A stretch of DNA of 64,000 nt, taken from contig CAVWNY010000001.1 of NCBI GenBank assembly GCA_963756545.1, positions 558,001 to 622,000 of the forward strand, read 5' to 3'. Below, in pieces: positions 47,654 to 58,934 of this stretch; position 1 is the stretch's first letter; each line of letters opens with the position of its first letter. This stretch comes from DATFDN01 sp963756545 (lineage in GTDB: Bacteria; Pseudomonadota; Alphaproteobacteria; Acetobacterales; Acetobacteraceae). The notes beneath the pieces were generated by a model. The model was not told the DNA's origin, did not search any database, and was given only the letters and a program-made list of their open reading frames with translations. The position numbers and the translations under genes were made by a program.

Positions 47654-49486
47654 CTACGCCGCTTTTCGGGGCAATTCCGAAACCACCTGCTGCTTCAGCG
47701 CCTCGATCTGCGGCGTGTTCAAAGTTTCGGCTTCGAGCAATTCCTCCGCCGTGCGGTCAAGGAGGGCGCGATTGCGCTCCAATATCTTGACCGCACGGAC
47801 GAAGCTCGATTCCACCAGCGTGCTGACCGATCCATCCACGGCGTTCGCGGTGGCGTCGCCGTAGGCCCGAGCCTCCGGCATGGCCGGGACGCCCTGCAGG
47901 AAAGGCGAGCGATCGCGGTCATAGGCGACGTTTCCGAGCGCCTCGCTCATGCCATAGCGGAGCACCATCGCGCGGGCGATGTCCGTGACACGGGCCAGAT
48001 CATCCGCTGCGCCGGTGGAAATCTCGCCGAACACGACGTGTTCCGCCGCGCGGCCGCCCAGCAGCACTGCCATCTTGTTAGCCAGTTCCGTCTTGGTCAT
48101 CAGGTAGCGATCCTCGGTCGGGCGCTGGATCGTGTAGCCAAGCGCCCCGATCCCACGGGGAATGATCGACACCTTATGCACGGTCTCGGTGCCGGGAAGC
48201 GCGAGCGAGACGAGGACGTGGCCGAGTTCGTGGAAGGCCACGACCCGGCGCTCGTGCGCATTGATCAGGCGGTTGCGCTTTTCGAGACCGGCGACGACAC
48301 GCTCGATGGCGTTGTTGAAATCAACCATGGCCACGGCTTCACCACGGCGGCGCGTGGCGAGCAGCGTCGCCTCGTTGACCAGGTTGGCGAGATCGGCTCC
48401 CGTGAGTCCCGGCGTCAGTGCGGCGATCTCCTCCGGGTTCACATCGACGTCGAGCTTCACCTTCCTCAGATAGATGGCGAGGATTTGCTCGCGGCCCTTC
48501 TTGTCCGGCCGGTCCACCAGCACCTGGCGGTCGAACCGACCGGCGCGCAGCAGCGCCGGGTCGAGCACCTCCGGACGGTTGGTGGCGGCCAGCAGCACTA
48601 TGCCCCCCTTCGGATCGAAGCCGTCGAGTTCGGCAAGCAGCTGGTTCAGCGTCTGCTCCTTCTCATCATGTCCGGCAATTCCGTAGGCTCCGCGGGCGCG
48701 GCCCAGGGAATCGAGCTCGTCGATGAAGACGATGGCCGGCGCCATCTTGCGCGCCTGCTCGAACAGGTCGCGCACGCGGGCGGCGCCGACACCGACGAAC
48801 ATCTCGACAAACTCCGAACCCGAGATGGAGAAGAACGGCACGCCGGCTTCGCCCGCCACCGCGCGCGCCAGCAGCGTCTTGCCCGTGCCCGGCGGGCCGA
48901 CCAGCAGGATGCCCTTCGGCGCGCGGCCGCCGAGCCGGCTGTACTCTTCAGGGTTCTTCAGGAAGTTGACGATCTCGACTAACTCGTCCTTGGCTTCGTC
49001 CACGCCGGCCACATCGGCGAACGTAACGTTCGTCGACTTCTCCACGAAGACTTTGGCGCGGCTCTTGCCGATCGCCATCATGCCGCCTCCGAGGCCGCCC
49101 TGGCCCATGCGTCGGATGAGGAACATCCAGATTCCGACAAAGACCAGCGTCGGCAGGATCCAGGACAGGACATTGCCGAGCCAGTTGCTCTCGATCACCC
49201 CCGCATAGACGACGTTGTGCTTGTCTAATTTGTCCGCCAGGTCGGGCTCGACGCGCGTCGTCACGAAATCCGTCGACCCGTCCGGCAAGGGCTCCTTGAG
49301 CGTGCCGCGAATGCGGTTCTGGGTGATCGCGACCTCGGCGACCTTGTCCTCTTCGAGCAGGTTTTGGAACTGGCTGTACGGGATCGGCTTGGGCGCGGTA
49401 TTCCGGACGTACGCGTTGTGCAGGAACAACAGGCCGAGTACCGCCGCGATCACGTACCAGAAGTTGATATGCGCCTTCTTGTCCAT
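47654..49486 (-). CDS. ftsH: ATP-dependent zinc metalloprotease FtsH, paralogue 2
   Basis: The 610-residue protein starts MDKKAHINFWYVIAAVLGLLFL, has the periplasmic domain PKPIPYSQFQNLLEEDKVAEV, a second helix (LPTLVFVGIWMFLIRRM), Walker A GPPGTGKT, AATNRPEVLDPALLRAGRFDRQ, the zinc site HELGH at about 419-423 and ISTGAADDLARV. It is clearly homologous to 44495-46375 but only about half identical by eye, so the two are old paralogues rather than a recent duplication. The N-terminus resembles stand-alone FtsH copies more than the tilS-linked housekeeping one. A start three codons upstream (49495) is possible. Confidence 0.93.
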   Translation of the reverse strand: MDKKAHINFWYVIAAVLGLLFLHNAYVRNTAPKPIPYSQFQNLLEEDKVAEVAITQNRIRGTLKEPLPDGSTDFVTTRVEPDLADKLDKHNVVYAGVIESNWLGNVLSWILPTLVFVGIWMFLIRRMGQGGLGGGMMAIGKSRAKVFVEKSTNVTFADVAGVDEAKDELVEIVNFLKNPEEYSRLGGRAPKGILLVGPPGTGKTLLARAVAGEAGVPFFSISGSEFVEMFVGVGAARVRDLFEQARKMAPAIVFIDELDSLGRARGAYGIAGHDEKEQTLNQLLAELDGFDPKGGIVLLAATNRPEVLDPALLRAGRFDRQVLVDRPDKKGREQILAIYLRKVKLDVDVNPEEIAALTPGLTGADLANLVNEATLLATRRRGEAVAMVDFNNAIERVVAGLEKRNRLINAHERRVVAFHELGHVLVSLALPGTETVHKVSIIPRGIGALGYTIQRPTEDRYLMTKTELANKMAVLLGGRAAEHVVFGEISTGAADDLARVTDIARAMVLRYGMSEALGNVAYDRDRSPFLQGVPAMPEARAYGDATANAVDGSVSTLVESSFVRAVKILERNRALLDRTAEELLEAETLNTPQIEALKQQVVSELPRKAA

Positions 49487-49517
49487 GGCGGGCATCCCTG
49501 CTGCGACTGCGCGGCGC

Positions 49518-49937
49518 CTATTTCGGTTCCAGCACGAGCTGCGTCTGCACCACGAGCGCGACCAGCCGGCCCTCGGCCGATGTGACGCGGGTCTGCCAGA
49601 CCATGGTGCGCCGGCCGCGATGCAGGGGCACGGCCTCGCCTATTATCGTCGTGCCGACCGGGGCGGGGCCGATGAAGTTGGTCTTGCTCTCGATCGTGGT
49701 GGTGCCGGCGCCATCCGGCAGGTTCAGGATCGTGCCCATCGCCCCGAGCGTGTCGGCGAAGGCCATGACGGCGCCGCCGTGCAGGACGGCCGGGACGGTG
49801 CACAGGTCCGGGCGAACCTCCATCGTGGCTGAGACCCGGTCCCGGTCGGCGGCGGTGAAGGCAATGCCGAGCAACTCGGCGAAGGGCAGTCTGTGCTGGG
49901 CGACGGTGGCGAGCATGTCCATGGCTGGTCCCCTCAA
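49518..49937 (-). CDS. PaaI-type hotdog-fold thioesterase
   Basis: The 139-residue protein has the hotdog signature VLHGGAVMAFADTLGAMGTIL (HGG plus the acidic residue of the helix, about residues 53-73), preceded by LPFAELLGIAF and followed by ESKTNFIGPAPVGTTIIGEAVPLHRGRRTMVWQTRV in pieces. PaaI-like enzymes hydrolyse aromatic or acyl-CoA thioesters. It overlaps the pdxA stop by 4 bp, so it is translationally coupled to it. An internal ATG at 49922 is an alternative start. Confidence 0.85.
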   Translation of the reverse strand: MRGPAMDMLATVAQHRLPFAELLGIAFTAADRDRVSATMEVRPDLCTVPAVLHGGAVMAFADTLGAMGTILNLPDGAGTTTIESKTNFIGPAPVGTTIIGEAVPLHRGRRTMVWQTRVTSAEGRLVALVVQTQLVLEPK

Positions 49938-50917
49938 CCGCGGCGCCGCGCGGCCATCTCAGCGGCCAAACGGAGCGCCGCGATCAGGCTGGACGGGTCG
50001 GCGACGCCGGTTCCCGCGATGTCGAAGGCCGTCCCGTGGTCGGGCGAGGTCCGCACGATCGGAAGGCCCAGCGTGACGTTCACGCCCTGGCGCATGTCGA
50101 GCGTCTTGAGCGGGATCAGCGCCTGGTCGTGGTACATGCAGATCGCGGCGTCGTAGCGCGCCCGTGCGGCTTCGGTGAACATGGTGTCGGGCGGCCACGG
50201 GCCGGCGACATCGAGGCCCCCGGCGCGCAACGCGGCGATCGCCGGCTCGATGATTGTCGCCTCCTCCTGGCCGAGCGCGCCGTCCTCGCCCGCATGCGGG
50301 TTGAGGCCGGCGACGGCGAGGCGCGGGCGCGGCAGTCCGAAGTCGCGGCGGAGCGCGGCGTGCGTGGTGCGGGCGGCCGCAATGATCGCCTCGGTGGTCA
50401 GCATCTCCAGCGCGCGCCGCAGCGGGACATGCACCGTGACCGGCACGACGCGCAAATCGGGGCTCGCCAGCATCATGACCTCGCGGCCGGCCACGCCCGT
50501 CAGCGACGCGAGAAACTCGGTATGGCCCGGAAAGCCGAAGCCGGCGCCGTACAGCACCGCCTTGCTGATCGGGTTGGTGACGACGGCGCTCGCCTCGCCC
50601 GCCTGGGCGAGCCGTGTGGCCCGCTCGATGGCGGCGATGATCACCGGTGCGTTCGCTTGATCCGGCCGCCCCGGCCGCGCCGGCGCCGCCAGTCGGATCG
50701 GCAGCACCGGGAGCGCGTCGGGAAAGGCGGCGGACGCGGAGGCGATGTCGGCGATCTCGACGATCGGGGTATCCAGCCGCAACGCCCGCGCGAGCGCTCG
50801 CAGCCGGTCGGGGTCGTCCAGCAGGACGAAGCACGGCGCCCTGGCTTGCCAGGCGCGGAGGGAAAGCTCGCCGCCGATGCCGGCGGGGTCGCCCATCGTG
50901 AGTGCGAGCGGTGTCAT
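49934..50917 (-). CDS. pdxA: 4-hydroxythreonine-4-phosphate dehydrogenase PdxA
   Basis: PdxA oxidises 4-phosphohydroxy-L-threonine in pyridoxal 5'-phosphate synthesis. The 327 residues begin PLALTMGDPAGIGGEL, the family start, then VTNPISKAVLYGAGFGFPGHTEFLA with the metal-binding His, GLNPHAGEDGALGQEE, the MYHDQALIPLKTL segment, and VRTSPDHGTAFDIAGTG near the end. Length is normal. It overlaps the thioesterase gene; upstream lies the large CCCTCCCC palindrome and then lpd. Confidence 0.95.
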   Translation of the reverse strand: MTPLALTMGDPAGIGGELSLRAWQARAPCFVLLDDPDRLRALARALRLDTPIVEIADIASASAAFPDALPVLPIRLAAPARPGRPDQANAPVIIAAIERATRLAQAGEASAVVTNPISKAVLYGAGFGFPGHTEFLASLTGVAGREVMMLASPDLRVVPVTVHVPLRRALEMLTTEAIIAAARTTHAALRRDFGLPRPRLAVAGLNPHAGEDGALGQEEATIIEPAIAALRAGGLDVAGPWPPDTMFTEAARARYDAAICMYHDQALIPLKTLDMRQGVNVTLGLPIVRTSPDHGTAFDIAGTGVADPSSLIAALRLAAEMAARRRG

Positions 50918-50957
50918 CGCTGTGGTCCTGACCGTTGGGCGCTCCCTACCGCGCTCG

Positions 50958-51058
50958 ACCCCTCCCCCGCCCCCTCCCGCAAGGGGAGGGGAGGAGGAAG
51001 AAAGCGCCGCGCTTTCTGCTCCCCCTCCCCTTGCGGGAGGGGGTCGGGGGGAGGGGCC
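50958..51058. repeat. Large near-perfect cruciform of the CCCTCCCC family
   Basis: A left arm (CCCCTCCCCCGCCCCCTCCCG, then CAAGGGGAGGGG) and right arm (CCCCTCCCCTTGCGGGAGGGGG, with GGAGGGG) face each other over about 50 bases per side. Each arm also contains its own stem. The centre AGAAAGCGCCGCGCTTTCT is itself palindromic. It lies between the stop of lpd and the start of pdxA and could terminate the suc operon. Confidence 0.85.
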
Positions 51059-51085
51059 GGCGGAAAGGGCGTGGGAATCACATTG

Positions 51086-52477
51086 CTACATGTGCAGCGC
51101 GCGCCCCGCGACCGCCAGCGCGGCCTCCTTCACGGCCTCGTTCAGCGTCGGGTGGGCGTGACAGGTGCGGGCGACGTCCTCGGCGGCGGCGTCGAACTCC
51201 ATCGCGGTCGCAAGCTCGGCGATCAGCGTGCCGGCGTCGGGGCCGATGATGTGGGCGCCCAGGATGCGATCGGTCGTCGCGTCGGCGAGGATCTTCACGA
51301 AGCCGTCCGTGTCGCCCATCGCGCGGGCGCGGCCGTTGGCGGTGAAGGGGAACTTGCCGATCCGGTAGGCAATCCCGGCGGCCTTCAGTTCCTCCTCGGT
51401 CTGGCCCACGGCGGCGACCTCGGGCCAAGTGTAGACCACGCCGGGAATCACGGCGTAGTTGACGTGACCGGCCTGCCCGGCCAGCCGCTCGGCCACGGCG
51501 ACGCCCTCCTCCTCGGCCTTGTGGGCCAGCATCGGGCCGGCGATCACGTCGCCGATCGCGTGGATGCCGGGCACGTTCGTCGCCCAGTGCGCGTCGGTTT
51601 TGACCCGCCCGCGCTCGTCCAGGCCCACGCCGACCGCCTCCAGCCCCAGCCCTTCCGTGTTGGGGCGGCGGCCGACGGCGACCAGCACCACGTCGGCCAC
51701 GACCTCCTCGGACGGACCGCCGCGATCGGGCTCCAGCGTCAGAATCACGCCCGCGTTGGTCACGCGCGCGCCGGCGACCTTGGTGCGGAGGCGGAATTTG
51801 AGCCCCTGCTTGCGCAGGATGCGCTCGAACGCCTTGGCGATCTCGGCATCCATCGTGGGGACGATGCGCTCCATGAACTCGATCACGGTCACCTCGGCGC
51901 CGAGCCGGCGCCAGACGCTGCCGAGTTCAAGCCCGATATAGCCGCCCCCGACGACGGCGATCCGCTTCGGAATTTCGGGCAATGCGAGCGCGCCGGTGGA
52001 GGTGACGATGCGCTGCTCGTCGATGTCGAGGCCGGGCAGGTTCACGCTTTCGCTGCCGGTTGCGATGACGATGTTTTTCGCGGAGTACGTTGTCCCGTCC
52101 ACCTCCACCGTCCCCGGCGCGGCGATGCGTGCGATGCCCTTGAGCCAGGTGATCTTGTTCTTGCGGAACAGGAATTCGACGCCCTTTACGTTGGCCGACA
52201 CGACCTCGTCCTTGCGCGCCATCATGCGGCCGAGGTCGAGGCTGACCGATCCCACGTCGATGCCGTGCGCGGCGAAGTCCTGGGTCGCCGCGACGTAGTT
52301 CTCCGACGATTGCAGCAGAGCCTTGGACGGGATGCAGCCGATGTTGAGGCAGGTGCCGCCCAGGGTGGCGCGCTTCTCCACGCAGGCGACCTTCAAGCCG
52401 AGCTGCGCGGCGCGCAGCGCGCACACGTAGCCACCGGGGCCGGCGCCGATGACGATGAGGTCGAACGAGTCGCTCAC
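51086..52477 (-). CDS. lpd: Dihydrolipoyl dehydrogenase (E3)
   Basis: Lpd reoxidises dihydrolipoamide in 2-oxoglutarate dehydrogenase (and other complexes). The 463 residues have the FAD motif FDLIVIGAGPGGYVCALRAAQLG, the redox-active disulfide GGTCLNIGCIPSK, the NAD motif RIAVVGGGYIGLELGSVW, GRRPNT and the C-terminal HAHPTLNE with the catalytic His-Glu pair. It starts with GTG at 52477, overlapping the preceding ORF (GTGA). It is the last gene of the mdh-to-lpd operon. Confidence 0.96.
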   Translation of the reverse strand: MSDSFDLIVIGAGPGGYVCALRAAQLGLKVACVEKRATLGGTCLNIGCIPSKALLQSSENYVAATQDFAAHGIDVGSVSLDLGRMMARKDEVVSANVKGVEFLFRKNKITWLKGIARIAAPGTVEVDGTTYSAKNIVIATGSESVNLPGLDIDEQRIVTSTGALALPEIPKRIAVVGGGYIGLELGSVWRRLGAEVTVIEFMERIVPTMDAEIAKAFERILRKQGLKFRLRTKVAGARVTNAGVILTLEPDRGGPSEEVVADVVLVAVGRRPNTEGLGLEAVGVGLDERGRVKTDAHWATNVPGIHAIGDVIAGPMLAHKAEEEGVAVAERLAGQAGHVNYAVIPGVVYTWPEVAAVGQTEEELKAAGIAYRIGKFPFTANGRARAMGDTDGFVKILADATTDRILGAHIIGPDAGTLIAELATAMEFDAAAEDVARTCHAHPTLNEAVKEAALAVAGRALHM

Positions 52478-52821
52478 GGAGACCCGTGCATGGCGCGGGA
52501 GATCAAGGGGAGATACGCGGCACCCAGGGCAACGGAGGCGACCACCAGAGCGAACAGGGTGATGCCCACGGTCCACATGGCGCCTATGCTTGGCTTCCCT
52601 GCCAAGCCGACCCGCATCTCTCCGCGAAGCTGCTCCATTTTCATGTCAATGTCGCCCCGCAGCTTCTCGAGATCGGCCTTGGTGGCAAGGTGCGTCATCT
52701 GGGCGAGGATGGAGATGATCATGGGTTCCAGACGGCCAAGCGCAGCCTTCATCTCACGGCTGTCCTGCTCAAGCCTCTCGACCCGCGCCTCCATGCCAGG
52801 ATCATGCATCGGCTGATCCAT
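52474..52821 (-). CDS. Coiled-coil, single-span membrane protein inserted between sucB and lpd
   Basis: The 115-residue protein starts 2 bp after sucB and overlaps lpd by 4 bp, so it is translationally embedded in the operon. Residues about 10-70 are predicted coiled coil (MEARVERLEQDSREMKAAL, then KADLEKLRGDIDMKMEQL with heptad Leu/Met), followed by one membrane helix (MWTVGITLFALVVASVALGAAY) and a short tail. It resembles the general layout of CCDC90/DUF1640-like and phage-type coiled-coil membrane proteins, but I cannot assign a family. It is not a known 2-oxoglutarate dehydrogenase component. A role in membrane tethering of the complex is pure speculation. Confidence 0.75.
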   Translation of the reverse strand: MDQPMHDPGMEARVERLEQDSREMKAALGRLEPMIISILAQMTHLATKADLEKLRGDIDMKMEQLRGEMRVGLAGKPSIGAMWTVGITLFALVVASVALGAAYLPLISRAMHGSP

Positions 52822-52823
52822 GC

Positions 52824-54158
52824 CTACAAATCCAGTAGCAGCCGGCGCGGATCCTCGACGCCCTCCTTCACCCGCACCAGGAACGACACCGCCTCGCTGC
52901 CATCCACGATGCGATGGTCGTAGCTCAGCGCGAGGTACATCATCGGCCGCACCTCCACCTTGCCGCCGATCGCCACCGGACGGTCCTGGATCTTGTGCAT
53001 ACCGAGGATGGCCGACTGCGGCGGGTTGAGGATCGGCGTGGACATCAGCGAGCCGTAGACGCCGCCATTGGTGATGCTGAACGTGCCGCCGGCCAGCTCG
53101 TCGAGCTTCAGCGCCCCATCGCGGGCGCGGCGGCCGAAATCGGCGACAGCGCGTTCGATCTCGGCCAGCCCCATGCCGTCGGCGTCGCGGATCACCGGCA
53201 CCACCAGGCCGTTCGCGCCGCCGACGGCGATGCCCATGTGGACGAAGTTCTTGTAGACGATCTCGTCGCCGTCGATCTCGGCGTTGACGGCGGGAAACTC
53301 CTTGAGGGCCGACACGCAGGCGCGCACGAAGAAGCCCATGAAGCCCAGGCGCATGCCGTGCTTCTTCTCGAATGCCTCGCGGTACTCGCGGCGAAGCGCC
53401 ATCACCGCCGTCATGTCCACCTCGTTGAAGGTGGTGAGCATCGCCGCGGTGTTCTGCGCCTCCTTCAGCCGCGCGGCGATGGTGCGGCGCAGCCGCGTCA
53501 TCCGCACGCGCTCTTCGCGCGGGTCGGTTTCGCGCGCTGGCTTCGGCGCGGGGGGCGTCGGCTGCGGCGCGGGCCGGTTCAGGAAGGCGAGCACGTCGCC
53601 CTTGGTTATGCGGCCTTCCTTGCCGCTGCCCGCGTCAAGGTCGGCGGCGGTCAGATGCTGCTCTTCCATCAGCTTGGCGGCCGACGGCATCGGCGGATGG
53701 GCGGCGATCTCGCCCGGCGGTGCGGCGGGACGGGCCACCGGACCCAGCGGGCGCGGCGGCGGATTGATGCCGGGCGGCGGGTTGGCGGCGGCGCGCAATC
53801 GCGGCGACTGCGGCGCGCTAGCCGGCGCGGCCGCTGGGCGGGGCTGCGCGGCAGGGACAGGAGCGGGCTTGGCGGGCGCAGGCGCGGCCTTGGCGACCGG
53901 CGCTGCCGTGGCGCTCGCCCCCGCGTCCAGCAGGCCGAGCGTCGCGCCCACCGCTACCTCGGCGCCCTCGTCGGCGCTGATCATGGACAGCACGCCCGCC
54001 TCGGGCGCGTTCACCTCGACCGTCACCTTGTCGGTTTCCAGCTCAACCAGCGGCTCGTCGGCGGCGACCGCCTCGCCCGCGTGCTTGAGCCAGCGCGCGA
54101 CGGTGGCCGAGGTGACGCTCTCGCCCAGCGCTGGCACCTTGATCTCGGTTGCCATCAT
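52824..54158 (-). CDS. sucB: 2-oxoglutarate dehydrogenase E2, dihydrolipoyl succinyltransferase
   Basis: The 444-residue protein has a lipoyl domain (TEIKVPALGESVTSATVARWL, lipoyl Lys in ETDKVTVEV, about residues 3-78), a long Ala/Pro linker, a peripheral-subunit-binding domain (PSAAKLMEEQHLTAADLDAGSGKEGRITKGDVLAFL, about 155-190 in parts) and the catalytic acyltransferase domain with LTTFNEVDM, FSITNGGVYGS and the active-site YDHRIVDG. It is 8 bp downstream of sucA. The start at 54158 includes a double Met; the second is equally possible. Confidence 0.96.
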   Translation of the reverse strand: MMATEIKVPALGESVTSATVARWLKHAGEAVAADEPLVELETDKVTVEVNAPEAGVLSMISADEGAEVAVGATLGLLDAGASATAAPVAKAAPAPAKPAPVPAAQPRPAAAPASAPQSPRLRAAANPPPGINPPPRPLGPVARPAAPPGEIAAHPPMPSAAKLMEEQHLTAADLDAGSGKEGRITKGDVLAFLNRPAPQPTPPAPKPARETDPREERVRMTRLRRTIAARLKEAQNTAAMLTTFNEVDMTAVMALRREYREAFEKKHGMRLGFMGFFVRACVSALKEFPAVNAEIDGDEIVYKNFVHMGIAVGGANGLVVPVIRDADGMGLAEIERAVADFGRRARDGALKLDELAGGTFSITNGGVYGSLMSTPILNPPQSAILGMHKIQDRPVAIGGKVEVRPMMYLALSYDHRIVDGSEAVSFLVRVKEGVEDPRRLLLDL

Positions 54159-54166
54159 CGGTCCCT

Positions 54167-57013
<2,847 letters not shown>

Positions 57014-57174
57014 GTCCGTTGCCTTCCCATGTATTCAACCCACGCGCAAACCCGCCGCCGGCGAGGGCGGGCGGCTCGCGCGGTAGATAGTGCGAGTGCC
57101 CTGGTTACGAGAGTCTGACGAACAACGCGCTGGGTTGCCGCTTGCGCATGAGCGGGCCTTCGCGGACCTACAAA

Positions 57175-57588
57175 CTACGGCTGTTCGGTGGCAGGTCGAA
57201 TGTCGGTCTTGCCGAAATCCTCCCCCTTGAACAGAAGGGACACGCCATGATTCTTCGCCACCGCATAGGCGAAGCAGTCTCCCAGATTGAGCTTGGCCGG
57301 GTGCCCGCGGCCTTTGCCGTACCGCGAAAATGCTTCGAGCGCCGTTTCCGCCTCCTTCCCGGTGACCGCGACGGTGCCGACGCCGGCCGTCCTGAGGAAT
57401 TGCTGAACGTCCCCTTGGGCCTCCGTTATGCTTGCATGGCGTTTGCGGCAAACGCCCAGGGTCGCCTCGAAGACGGCAATCGGCGACGTGATCGGCGCGG
57501 GAGCATCGTCAAGCACATCGGTGAGCGCGTCGGCCTCGGGCTCGCGGGTCAGGATGGCCACGATGGCGGATGCATCGACGAACATCAC
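57175..57588 (-). CDS. vapC: VapC-type PIN-domain toxin
   Basis: The 137-residue protein has the PIN-domain acidic site: FVDASAIVAIL (Asp near residue 5), the central Glu (IAVFEATLGV), and NLGDCFAYAVAKNHGVSLLFKGEDFGKTDI with two further Asp. VapC toxins are RNases, often cutting tRNA. It overlaps vapB by 4 bp and lies between sucD and sucA on the same strand, an unusual place for a toxin-antitoxin pair. Confidence 0.92.
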   Translation of the reverse strand: MMFVDASAIVAILTREPEADALTDVLDDAPAPITSPIAVFEATLGVCRKRHASITEAQGDVQQFLRTAGVGTVAVTGKEAETALEAFSRYGKGRGHPAKLNLGDCFAYAVAKNHGVSLLFKGEDFGKTDIRPATEQP

Positions 57589-57824
57589 TGCTCACCGCTG
57601 AGGGCGTCGTAGAAGGCCTTATCCGCCTCTTGTCCCGTTGCGGGCCGGCTCAGGACGCGGTCTTGCAGCGGGCGAAGCCGCTCCCGCAGCGGCAATGCCT
57701 CGTCGAGGCGCCGCAGTTCGTTCTCCAGCGCCAGCCTCACCGCATCGGTCTTGCTGGTCTGTTTTCGGGCCGCCAGCTTTTCGGCCAGACGGTTGACGAC
57801 TTCGCTCCGGATGTTGAGCGGCAT
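57585..57824 (-). CDS. vapB: VapB-type antitoxin (PSK transcription-factor-like)
   Basis: The 79-residue protein reads MPLNIRSEVVNRLAEKLAAR and on to KTDAVRLALENELRRLDEALPLRERLRPL in pieces. The ribbon-helix-helix-like N-terminus with KTDAVRLALENE is typical of Rv0623/PSK-type VapB antitoxins. Its C-terminus should block the VapC active site. The start at 57824 is the first sensible ATG. The overlap ATGA with vapC indicates coupling. Confidence 0.9.
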   Translation of the reverse strand: MPLNIRSEVVNRLAEKLAARKQTSKTDAVRLALENELRRLDEALPLRERLRPLQDRVLSRPATGQEADKAFYDALSGEQ

Positions 57825-57948
57825 GACTCTGTGTTGGCGTATGGGCGATGGTGTGTTTACGCGAAGGCATCTCCCCATGCAAGGCGTGAGTAGGGACAAC
57901 CGACCGCTCTACGACGACCGCTTCCCACGCCGGTCGGCGCAGGCCGAC

Positions 57949-57984
57949 CATCCACGACTAGTGGGGGTCCCGAAGTCGTGGATG
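57949..57984. repeat. Diverged hairpin of the CGTCATG/ACGTGG family
   Basis: CATCCACGACT (57949-57959) and AGTCGTGGATG (57974-57984) form a perfect 11-bp stem; the following CTCGCATACGCGAACATGAG resembles a decayed outer arm of the 17705-17785 element. It lies in the 234-bp sucD-vapB gap, otherwise without a recognised feature. Confidence 0.6.
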
Positions 57985-58058
57985 CTCGCATACGCGAACA
58001 TGAGGGGTAGGGACGTTCCGGACATAAAGGTCGTTGGTATTGCACCTCGGCCGCCAGC

Positions 58059-58934
58059 CTAACCCCGCAGCACCCCGACCAACGTGCTCCCCAACCCCGC
58101 CGGGCTCTCGGCCACGTAAACCCCCGCCGCTCGCAGCGCCTCCATCTTCGCCGCCGCCGTGTCACGCCCGCCGCTGATGACCGCGCCGGCGTGGCCCATG
58201 CGGCGGCCGGCGGGCGCGGTCGCGCCGGCGATGAAGCCGACGACGGGCTTCTTCACGTTGGTCCGCGCCAGGAACTCGGCCGCCTCGATCTCGCTTTGGC
58301 CGCCGATCTCGCCGATCATGACGATCTGCTTCGTCTCCTCGTCGGCGAGGAACATCTCCAGCACCTCCACGAAGTCGGTGCCCTTCACCGGGTCGCCGCC
58401 GATGCCGACGCAACTGCTCTGTCCCAGCCCCGCCGCCGTGGTCTGCGCGACCGCCTCGTAGGTGAGCGTGCCGGAGCGCGAGACGATGCCCACCGACCCC
58501 CGCCTATGGATATGGCCCGGCATGATGCCGATCTTGCAGGCGTCGGGCGTGATCACGCCGGGACAGTTCGGGCCGATGAGGCGCGAGGCCGATCCGCTCA
58601 GCGCCCGCTTGACCCGCACCATGTCGAGCACGGGAATGCCTTCGGTGATGCACACGATCAGCGGAATCCCGGCGTCGATCGCTTCCAGGATGGCGTCGGC
58701 CGCGAAGGCCGGCGGAACGTAGATGCCGGTCGCGGTGGCGCCCGTTGCCTCGCGCGCCTCGGCCACGGTGTCGAACACCGGCAGGTCGAGGTGCTTCCCC
58801 CCGCCCTTGCCGGGGGTGACGCCGCCCATGACCTTGGTTCCGTAGGCGATCGCCTGCTCGGAGTGGAACGTGCCCTGGGCGCCGGTGAAGCCCTGGGTGA
58901 TCACGCGCGTATTGGCATCGACCAGGACCGCCAT
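58059..58934 (-). CDS. sucD: Succinate-CoA ligase [ADP-forming] subunit alpha
   Basis: SucD carries the phosphohistidine of succinyl-CoA synthetase. The 291 residues start with the CoA-binding Rossmann domain (VITQGFTGAQGTFHSEQAI), then GPNCPGVITP, VSRSGTLTYEAV, and GRRMGHAGAVISGG, where H248 is the phosphorylated His (H246 in E. coli). The start overlaps the sucC stop by 1 base. Length and motifs are normal. Confidence 0.97.
   Translation of the reverse strand: MAVLVDANTRVITQGFTGAQGTFHSEQAIAYGTKVMGGVTPGKGGGKHLDLPVFDTVAEAREATGATATGIYVPPAFAADAILEAIDAGIPLIVCITEGIPVLDMVRVKRALSGSASRLIGPNCPGVITPDACKIGIMPGHIHRRGSVGIVSRSGTLTYEAVAQTTAAGLGQSSCVGIGGDPVKGTDFVEVLEMFLADEETKQIVMIGEIGGQSEIEAAEFLARTNVKKPVVGFIAGATAPAGRRMGHAGAVISGGRDTAAAKMEALRAAGVYVAESPAGLGSTLVGVLRG

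Noticed and set aside
50036..52816. 926-codon open frame on the plus strand across pdxA and lpd
   Set aside because: It runs antisense through two certain genes and the palindrome between them, and shows no domains.
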